From positions 44,031,309 through 44,095,308 of the forward strand of contig CM036191.1 in NCBI GenBank assembly GCA_020631735.1: a stretch of 64,000 nucleotides of DNA, read 5' to 3'. Under the pieces are notes generated by a model. That model was not told where the DNA came from. It ran no database searches and was given only the letters and a program-made list of their open reading frames with translations. Origin of the DNA: Saccharum officinarum. Lineage: Eukaryota > Streptophyta > Magnoliopsida > Poales > Poaceae. Shown here piece by piece: positions 55,795-64,000 of the stretch. Positions within the stretch are counted from its first letter, which is position 1. Every line of letters starts with the position of its first letter. A program made the translations under genes and the position numbers.

Positions 55795-56413
55795 CAGGGG
55801 CGGAGACAAGGGGGGCGGGCAGGGGCCTGGCCCCCCTAACGTTGCATAGTTTTCATTACTATTTTTAGTTATGTCTCACTAATCACTAGAGATTATAAAT
55901 AAATAAGATGTACTAACTAATTTTAGATTGCTTTTCTCAAATATATCTCTTGATTATCTAATGTTAAGTGGCTAAATAAAATACATATATGACATGAATT
56001 ATTGATCTATGAAGAATGTCCCTTCAATTCTTATCTTCAAAATTTAGATATTTACTTCCTTCGTCCTATAATATAGTGTATTCCAAAAAAAATTAAGGCA
56101 ACTTAAGGGAATCTTTAAATGGCGCAAACCCATAGATTGAACTCAATAAAGATCCCCAGTTATGCCAAATCTAAGCATACACCATGTCGAAAGCATTATT
56201 TCAGTATAAATTTTAAAATCAAAATATGACGGAGGGAGTAGTATTTTTTTAAGATAAAGAGATTAAAGGTAATTTATTGCAAATTTTTAAGCCAACATCA
56301 AATTCCGTAATTTTTTAAGCCGACATTAAGATCTCGTATGGGTAATATATAATTTTTGTCGACACTTAGTGTCCGTCCGCCCCCCCTGTATCTGAATCCT
56401 GGCTCCGCCCCTG
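55795..56413. mobile_element. hAT-type MITE with perfect 8-bp target duplication
   Basis: A 619-bp element. Ends are CAGGGGCGGAGACAAGG and its near-complement CCTGGCTCCGCCCCTG; ACTCTGTA lies directly outside both ends (55787-55794 and 56414-56421). An 8-bp duplication with CAGGGGCGGAG tips is characteristic of hAT elements. The interior is AT-rich with no transposase. A Stowaway is nested at 56055-56238. Confidence 0.93.
56055..56238. mobile_element. Stowaway MITE nested in the hAT MITE
   Basis: A 184-bp element with TA at 56053-56054 and 56239-56240. Ends are CTTCCTTCGTCCTATAATAT and AAAATATGACGGAGGGAG. Its position inside the hAT element makes it the younger insertion. Confidence 0.82.
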
Positions 56414-56421
56414 ACTCTGTA

Positions 56422-57084
56422 TAACTTCACACGCCGAACAGATATAGATATAGATGGCGCAAACTTGAACCAACATACTACGCAATGCTGTTAGCATCAA
56501 ACCGAGTGCACGCTGACTGAGGCGACACACGCACCACGCGACGACGACGACCTAGCCGGCGCGGCCGTGAAGACTTCGTCGAAAATTAGTTATGTTTCAC
56601 GCTCGCCGTAATAGCAATAGTTGTCCGATTGAGATGGATTCTTCGTCATCGGCCAACGAACTTCGACTATCCAGTGGTGGTGAATATAAAGCACATTTGT
56701 GTCGAGTGCATATATAGCTTGTACATAGCTGGCGGCTGGTTGGGTAGGGCATTTTGTGGTGTGGCTACTGGGACGCGTCAACACTCAACAGTGAATGATG
56801 ATACTGCTGAATGGGATTGGCACGTCGATCGTGCAGAAAGTCTACACTTATTTCTCAAGCTGACTTGTTCCTTGTTTTCTATATACTTTTCCTTTTCATT
56901 TGTTGGTACTGAAATATATCGTGGTTGCGAATAATTGAGGGTCAGGTTCTTAATGGTGGAACCTGCTGTCCTGGACACACACAACCCACACGATCCACAC
57001 GCGTGCAAATAAGAGAGTGGGACGGGAAACACGTATTACCACCGAACGCGCACGCTCGCATGTACCCTGTTTTTTTCTAGAAAT
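56422..57084. other. Spacer, nothing recognised
   Basis: Mixed-composition sequence with short frames on both strands but no domain. Confidence 0.4.
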
Positions 57085-57150
57085 AGGTGCGACACCAGGA
57101 TTTGAACCCTGGTGGGTAGCGTCCCATTAGACTGCCCTACACTGGATCAC
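57085..57150 (-). repeat. tRNA-derived (SINE-like) fragment
   Basis: On the minus strand, CCAGGGTTCAAATCCTGG is a good T-arm with B box, followed by TGTCGCACCTATTTCTAG. Upstream, GTAGGGCAGTCTAATGGG resembles an A box. It looks like part of a grass SINE of Au type (recalled), not a complete tRNA. Confidence 0.45.
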
Positions 57151-57335
57151 TGACCCATTCACGTTATTGTTCGCAACTTGGTAGATATGGGTACGGTCCT
57201 TGTACGTCCCGGGGGCGAGGTGTGCAGCTATTAGAGAGTAAGATGCTACATAGGTTTTAGAGTGTATATAGACAAAAGATATAGGGAGACTATTTTTTAT
57301 TCCACTGAATATCGGTGATTACAACATAGAGCTTC

Positions 57336-57478
<143 letters not shown>

Positions 57479-57974
57479 AGTCCATAAACATTAACTGCCT
57501 GGTTGAACAACTAATGCTGGGTTGGGGAATCGTAGGTGTAAATCATGTTTCTGCGCTTGCTAGGTCTGTAGACTTGCCTGGTCCAAGTCTTCGACGGAAG
57601 CATATATACATAGTTCTGAGAAAAAAAAAAGAAATAAAGGAAGCAACTGGACTCGGATACAGCAATGGGCCATGTTGGGCCATAATTTGTGCTGCACCTC
57701 GATACTGAACTTCCGAAATTCTACGGGTCCATTATTTTATTGATAAACGATGACATAATAAGCTTATTATAGGATTCAGAATATTCAGTTACAGATATTG
57801 ACTCATTTCCATTCTCCCCGTCTCGGCTTATATGGTGCCGAATCGGTACAGTTTTTTAATTATGAGAAAGCCGTATCGGTATAGGTTTTTTTTTTTTTGA
57901 GAATCAGTACCGCTTTATTCATATATCAGAGTAATCGGTACAAACTCTATTATGAGGAAAAAGCAGCCAAAATG

Positions 57975-58562
57975 TCACCCTACATATTCATAAATTGAGC
58001 TTTTAGCTAATCTATGAGCATCACCATTCGAGTTCCTACTTTCATTGACGACCTCCATCAACGCGAAGCTTGCCACACGTGCCTTAATCTCCCTCATGAT
58101 GTGGCCATAGGGACTCATCCCCGGACCATGCATATTCTTCACTATGTTCACGTAGTCGGTAGCAATCCTGACCTTCTAAAGCATAAGGTCACTCACGAGA
58201 GCTAGACCTTCTCTGCAGGCCAACTTTTCTGCCGTCTCTAGACCTGAAACTCCTTCCATCAGGATTGCAGACGCTCCCAAAAAGGTGCCTGCCTCATCCC
58301 TTGCGATCGCTGCCACCGTCACAATGCAAGAATTCTTAGATAGTGCAGCATTCATATTTATCTTCATCACACCCAGAGGGGGCGGGATCCAGCGAAGGTT
58401 CTGGGTCGGCACCCCTATTTTCTTCTGCACATTTGGTGCAGCCGATTCCAAGTCCGCAATGAAGCGCTCCACAAAATTATGAGTCGACAATGGGCTCAGA
58501 AAAATAGTTTCATGAATAGCTTGTCATCTCGCATACCAAACTGACCACATTGTGACTATCAG
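57975..58562 (-). pseudogene. LINE ORF2 3' part: RNase H domain
   Basis: The frame opens at the LTR insertion and reads through WSVWYARWQAIHETIF to an RVT_3-type RNase H: NLRWIPPPLGVMKINMNAAL, ARDEAGTFLGASAI, ETAEKLACREGLAL. The first catalytic Asp position (usually VNVDA) reads INMNA, so it is substituted. A TAG near 58176 interrupts SDLML|KVRIATDYVN; after it the homologous frame continues to a TGA at 57975-57977, 77 bp before the poly(A). Confidence 0.82.
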
Positions 58563-61500
58563 TGTCACACCCAAAATTTCCTATTTTGGGTTGTGCATGA
58601 AAAATACTAAATAAAATAGATGATTTCAATATTTGAATAGATTTATTAGATAAGTTAAGTTGCTGCTAATTTAAATATAGAAAATTTTGGTTTTAAACTT
58701 TTTCATATTAAATTGATAATGTGGTGTTTGTGTGATGCTTGTCTTTGGTGTTGGTGAGTGCTATTATTTTCAAAATATCATAGGATGACGTTTACTTTTC
58801 ATCGGAAAACTTTTTAGCATTTTCTGGATTTAAAATTTTCAATTTCCGTGAGCTTAATCTTTTTCCTTGATCTCTTCATCCATCTTTTCATGAGCTCAAA
58901 CTCATTTAGTTGAGTTACTTATCTTTCCAAGAGTCTCCAGGATGTTTCCGGTGATTTTTCTGAGCTCCGGGCTATTTTTCGCGGCCAAAAAGGTAATTCT
59001 AGATTTTCTGGAATTATTTTATTCGCGGAATTAAAATAATCCCGAAATTAAGAAATTCCGAAAAGTTTCCAAACCCTACGACTATATATATGCCGGCGTA
59101 GCCCTCGACGCCCTGATTTCAGAGGTACAACTCTTATCGCGAGCCGTCGCTCGTAGCTCCCTCTATCTCTCGCCGTATCTTAAATATACATGTATATGTA
59201 TATGTCAATGCATGTTGAGCGGACGTACACGTAAGGAAAGAAATCATGTTTCTGTACGTACGTCTTGCAGATTATTTATGTGACTCAAATAGTAATTCTA
59301 GATTTTCTAGAATTATTTCTAGTCATAAAATTCATTAATTCCGAAAATAATAAAATCTAATCCTATTCCAACTTGGCTTTAACCTAGAGTATATAAATAC
59401 ATGCTCACGTTTCTCTTTTTGATCTTGTGATATGAAATCCTTTTTCCCGAGCCGCCGCAGAGTTGCCGACGACCCTTTCCTCTGCTCTCTTTGCTTCGTG
59501 TACCAACCTCCCTCACCTCATCGTCGCTTGACATGGCAGCCAAGGCCTATCAATGCCAAAGGATCGCCAGCCATCAAGACTGGCCGAAATCTCGCCGATG
59601 CCCGACGTCAGCAAGGCATGCTGCTGTTATGTATCTGGGGCTTCCGTGAAGAGGCTCAGGTCGTCCTGAGGTCCTGCCGGCTGCCGCGGGACCACTGACG
59701 GAGGGCACGACCAGGTGAAGCCCTGCCGCCGCTGCCTTCCCAAGATCGCTGAGGGGCTACTATCATCGTCAGTTCAGGCTTAGGCTGCTACCTTCGTGTG
59801 GTCTGCCACGCTATCACGAAGACCAGTTGAACATCACCGGCCCTATCACATCGCAATGTCAGGCGTCGTGTCATGTACCTGCCGCTGCATGCCAAGCTCA
59901 CGAACGCGTATCGTCCTGAAGTAGTTTCATACTCGGAGTCCTCGTTATTCTGTCCAGGATTCCAAACTTGTTGGGTCATCTTGGTGGCCATCGACCTGAG
60001 CAGCATATCTCGTGCAGTTGCCACCACGCTCCTATTCCAGCTTGTGCTGGCCACCACTTTTGTTGATATTGCCGGACTCGCAATCCATCTACTGCCCGTG
60101 ATGACTTCCGTGTCTGCCATCGCCACATGGCCAGGAGGGCGGTGGAGTCCTACTGGAAGCACCATCTTTTTGTCCAAATCGAGCACGTCAGCACTGTTCT
60201 TCGCCGACTCAAGGTGAGCACATCTACAGAACCTGCCCTCTGCCTTCATAGTTCCATAAGTCGTGACCTCCGTGAAATTTCTATACCGCTGAAGCCGGAC
60301 ATGCTGTAGTTTCTCGCTGCTACCATGTTTGCATGCACGAACTTATCTCAACTGTTGCAACTGCGTGTTGATCAACCTGTCCTTGCTACTCCAACAAGCT
60401 ATCTTGTGCAGCATGCAAACGTGCACCATGATTAACTAAAGGTTAGCGGCCAGATTAGTCCTTGTTAGATTATTCTATTGATTAAACCTTATGCTGATGT
60501 CAGGTGTACGTGGTTCATGCATAATAAATCATCATTCTTTATTTATTCCTCAATTAAGAAATTGCATCTCTCATATACATAGTGGACCTGCTCTGGCTGC
60601 CAGCGAGTCTCCATAGTTATATATGCTTATCGTTGCCGTAATCTTATTTCCATCGTATATTAATCGCTTTAGCCCCACTTTAATCTATTCTTTCTGGGTT
60701 GCATCTGATCGATGTCGTCTACTATATGGCAACAATGTTTAACAAGCTTTATGTTTTCTAAATTTTTGAATTATTAATTTTGACTAATCTCTGTTCACAC
60801 AACTGCTTTCCAAATTAAAAACAACATAGAGATTAACATTCGTCCTTTTATGCACCACTGATAACTTGATTAATGTGCATGTAAATATTTTCTAACTAAA
60901 AGCAACACATGGTTTAACGATAGTTTTGTTAACAGCTTCTTTTACGTTATCGTGACCATAGTGGTTAGCTAGCTTGATGACATCACATGATGTCATGGGT
61001 ATGATTTGTGGCCGTTTTTCTTTAGTAAAACAAATCCCGAAATACGATAGAAATACGTATATACATACAATCTTGATTAGGCCATATCTTCTCCGTTTTG
61101 ACTCCGATTTGACCCGTTCAAGTTGCGTTAGGTTCGTATTTGCGAGCTCTATATGTTAGTGTAGCTGTACAGTAGGTTTGGAAAATTTTATTTTCGAGTT
61201 TATATTAAAGTAATTATTTATATATAGGAAATCTTAGAAAATTCATAACTTTCACGTTTTAAATCCGAATTTCATGATCTTTACATCTGTGTGATCGTAG
61301 TAATGTGTAGAAGAGTTTTACAAACTTTTTATATTATTTTGCTACTGTTGGTGTACTGTTTTAATTATGTCTATTTGTTTGCTTAGTGTATGGTTGCTCG
61401 GATGATTGTGTGTTGGTGCTTGATGATCGAGTATAGACGGTGAGCAGTTTCTTGACGATCAGGAGTATTATTTTGAGCCAGACCAGCAGTATCATCAGGA

Positions 61501-62767
61501 AAGCTTTGATTAAGGCAAGTATAACATGGGACCATCCTTGTTGTCCTATTCACTGAAATTATCATACATATGCATGTGTCCTCCTTTACAACCATAGAGA
61601 TTATAACTTAGCTATTGATATCTTGTTTCCTTATCACCTATGGGTTATGCATTTGGGTAGCTACTGCTAGCGCTTAATTATGAACAATGATCTTGTAATT
61701 TGACTAATGGATTATGCAATCAACCAATTAAGATGATGTTATTTCTGTTGAAAGGGGGCTAGAGCATGTGGGTTATTTTGATGCTCTAGTTACTCTCCGT
61801 AAGGACTTACCTGTAAGTGATAACCGGGACATACAGTACAGCTGTGAGGGCTATATGGCTCTGGCTCTAGTTGTTCAAGAGACCTTTTCTAGCTTGTTAG
61901 AGGTTACCTTAAATGGCGTAAGAATGGCTTGCCACGTTGGGTGTAGTGCGAGCCCCTGGCCTAGTGTGTATAGGTTGCGGTTGTTGTGCCACCGGGAAGG
62001 GGGTTCTACATCTGCCTGCCGAGTGAATCTAATGGCCCTAACTTGTTAGACAAACTTTTGAATGGCTTTATATGGTCTCTGATGTTTTGGGCCTTGCAAA
62101 CCCATGCATTTGGAAATCATGACTCACAGTGAAAGTGTACACCTCTGCGCAGAGTTAAAAACTGGTATACTAGCCGTGCTCACGGATACGAGCGGCCTTA
62201 GAGATTCTTACAGAATAGTTGATAACCATTGTTATATCATGCTTAATTATTGTTGATTATTATTATGCTCATGTTAATGCTATTCATTATCCTTATTACA
62301 ATTGATCATTGATTCATTAATGGGATTTGGATTACCTTGATGCTACTCAATTGCTAATTATATGATGATTAAAAGCTAAACGCAGTTAAACAGTGTCTAG
62401 CCTTTTTGAGCCTCATGAACCCTGTGTTATACTTGTTGAGTTCGACATGGACTCATTCTTGCTATTTCCCCCACACTCCAGTGTGTAATAAGATGCTACT
62501 CGGAAAAAGGACAAAGGTGTAGTGGAGTTTCCAGAAGACTAGTAGAAGTGCTAGGCATATGTTACCCCCAGTCAGCCGTCCCTGAGAAGAATGGAGCCCG
62601 AAGTTTAGTCACCGTTCCGCGATACTCTGATGTAAGTGTTAATATAGCTATGTATACGTTATATAATAACATTGTTTCTGATACTTTTTCATTCTGGCAT
62701 ATGTGTGGACTTCCTGGGCACACATATGATTAGCCTGGTTTTGTTCTTTAGAAAACCGGGTGTGACA
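58563..62767. mobile_element. 4.2-kb solo-LTR-like element (TGTCACACCC...GGGTGTGACA)
   Basis: Perfect 10-bp terminal inverted repeats TGTCACACCC / GGGTGTGACA with TG...CA ends, flanked by a perfect 5-bp duplication ATCAG (58558-58562 and 62768-62772), in the middle of the LINE ORF. There are no gag-pol domains and no second LTR, so a solo LTR of a long-LTR gypsy family (Tekay/Del-like by its TGTNACACCC tip) is the best reading. Internal landmarks include TATATATATGCCGGCG at about 59085-59100 and the stretch 61760-62190. Small frames (59432-60309) have no domain. Confidence 0.85.
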
Positions 62768-63903
62768 ATCAGCCGCACAAGATCCTTATGCCAGAGAGCT
62801 GCGATGGCCTCATGAAGCCAACCACGAGCATCACTATACTCAGCCTGACTGATAAACTCCATGATCTCTTCGCCTTGTAGTGTCCAAACACACTTGGCCA
62901 TATTGCACTCCAGCAAGGAATGACGCCATGAGTCTTGGCGGCCACAGAAAGAACAACTGCTGGTTTGTGCCATGTTCCTTCGGTGTTGTACATCTCCTGT
63001 AGGTAATGAGTGCTTTGCAAGTCGCCATAGGAAGACGCGGGCTTTGGACGGGACTTTAACCTTCCACAAATCCGTCCAGTCTTTTGGATCCGCCCGTACA
63101 TCAGACCTGCTCGGAATATGTCCAATCCAATTTGTTCTATTTTCTCGATTGTTGCCCAACATCCGGTATGCTGATTTAACTGAAAACACCCCATTCTTCT
63201 CACAGTGCCACGCCCAGAAGTCATGTTGTCTCCTAGTAGTAAGCCGAGTGTTAAGTATCTGTTCCCAGTACGTTGGAATGAAATGCATCTTTAGTGCCTG
63301 TTGATCCCAAGTTTTCATCACTGGGTCAATCAAATCACTAACTCTCTCTAGCGGTGTGTTGCTGATGCAGCTGAACAGCCTCATCATACCATCCCTTGGC
63401 AGCCAGTTCATACACCAGATAAAAGTCTCTTTCCCTGTGCCGATCCTGCGAATCAGGCCTTGTTCAAGAACGTCCTTGCCGTCCACTATGGTTCTCCATA
63501 TCCTGGATGGCGAGGAGCCAAGCCCCACACTCAGGAAATCGACATCCGAAAAATAGACTGCTTTCAGGATTCTTGCACTAAGAGAAGATGGTTCCTGTAG
63601 GATGCGCCACGCCTGTCGAGACAACAGAGCGAGGTTAAAAACCTCAATGTCTCTAAAGCCAAGTCCTCCCAAAAATTTGGGTTTAGTCATCTCTTCCCAT
63701 ACTACCCAGCATGTCCTCCTTTTGCCCTCCTCGCTGCCCCACCAGAAGGTTCGGAGTAGCCCATCAATGTGCTGACATAAACTGCGCGGCAGCCTGAAAC
63801 AAGACATAGAGAACGTTGGCCCGCTTGTGCCACTGCTTTGATCAGAACTTCCTTGCCGCCAGCTGATAATGTTTGTTCCATCCATCCTTGGACCCTTTTC
63901 CAC
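62768..63903 (-). pseudogene. LINE ORF2 middle part: post-RT region and zf-RVT
   Basis: The open frame includes FSMSCFRLPRSLCQHIDGLL, FWWGSEEGKRRTCWVVWEEM, FLGGLGFRDIEVFNLALLSR, NGVFSVKSAYRML and the zf-RVT region LWKVKVPSKARVFLWRLAKH with a CSFCG...HSLLEC zinc motif. This is the standard order of plant LINE ORF2 after the RT. Just upstream, KYLGMPMDVGSSTNG and GGKEVLIKAVAQA are in another register (to 63962), so there is a frameshift near 63815. The frame's downstream end at 62768 is the LTR insertion; what follows in the frame to 62689 is LTR sequence. Confidence 0.88.
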
Positions 63904-64000
63904 ACCCTATCTTTTAAATACTTGAATGCTCCGTTAGTGGACGAACCAACATCCATGGGCATGCCTAAGTATTTTTCACTTAGGACCTCGTTGTGTACAT

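Larger units (their letters stand above)
57886..64000 (-). mobile_element. LINE (non-LTR retrotransposon), 3' part, split by an LTR element
   Basis: Read on the minus strand from the window's right edge: ORF2 C-terminal part (64000-62768), an LTR-like insertion (62767-58563), the rest of ORF2 with an RNase H domain (58562-57975), a short 3' UTR and a poly(A) of 13 (57886-57898). The 5' end, endonuclease and RT lie outside the window. Inserts at both the sequence and protein level confirm that the two halves were once continuous. Confidence 0.88.

Noticed and set aside
57085..57150. Functional tRNA gene
   Set aside because: The T-arm/B box is good but a full cloverleaf with paired acceptor stem is not evident; recorded as SINE-like instead. 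The same applies to 26712-26778.
59432..60309. Possible genes inside the 4.2-kb LTR-like element
   Set aside because: Frames are short, occur on both strands and have no domain. The setting between perfect LTR ends makes a host gene unlikely.

Overview
This window looks like intergenic DNA from a large grass genome, most likely a panicoid (sorghum / sugarcane / Miscanthus / maize group). The grounds are CACTA transposons with TTTGCCGAGTG-type and GGGCGGTT-type subterminal repeats, many Stowaway and Tourist MITEs, long LTRs with TGTMACACCC ends, a LINE with a C-terminal RNase H, and GACCGGACGCG repeats. The species call is from recalled repeat families, not from a search. Almost everything is transposon-derived. 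I find one convincing host gene, a seven-exon neprosin-domain (DUF239) gene on the minus strand at 50.06-54.22 kb, and it carries a single in-frame stop.

Layout. 1-839 is the 3' end of a CACTA element. 2.07-7.32 kb (copy A) and 18.39-28.73 kb (copy B) are two nearly identical copies of one segment, about 5.0 kb each once later insertions are removed. Because each copy acts as an empty site for the other, insertions can be defined to the base: a 241-bp MITE only in A, and a 3.9-kb mariner-like element (MLE, with its own nested MITE) and a 1.4-kb CACTA element only in B. Between the copies sit a Stowaway, an unassigned GC-rich segment and an 8,455-bp CACTA element (9717-18171, GGC target duplication). 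That element carries a Transposase_24-type gene and the tail of a TNP2 gene, but no TNP2 catalytic region.

28.7-31.0 kb is a decayed Ty3/gypsy gag-protease-RT fragment. 33.28-36.99 kb is another CACTA element (TTT duplication), interrupted by a 1,987-bp TG...CA solo-LTR-like element (CACAG duplication). 37.5-38.6 kb is a PIF/Harbinger transposase pseudogene ending at a 100-N assembly gap. 38.75-45.93 kb holds two long, related, minus-oriented LTR-like blocks. 47.77-48.11 kb is a 109-bp-arm inverted repeat that includes a CACTA tip. 50.06-54.22 kb is the neprosin gene. Stowaways and a 619-bp hAT-type MITE with a perfect 8-bp duplication follow upstream of it. 57.9-64.0 kb is a LINE on the minus strand, split by a 4,205-bp LTR-like element with a perfect ATCAG duplication.

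No operon or pathway is visible. What the window shows is a history of nested insertions. The feature closest to undescribed is a 169-codon ORF with two CxxC pairs on the strand opposite the transposase inside the MLE (23185-23694). The inverted repeat at 47.8 kb and the composite architecture of the 8.5-kb CACTA element are next.
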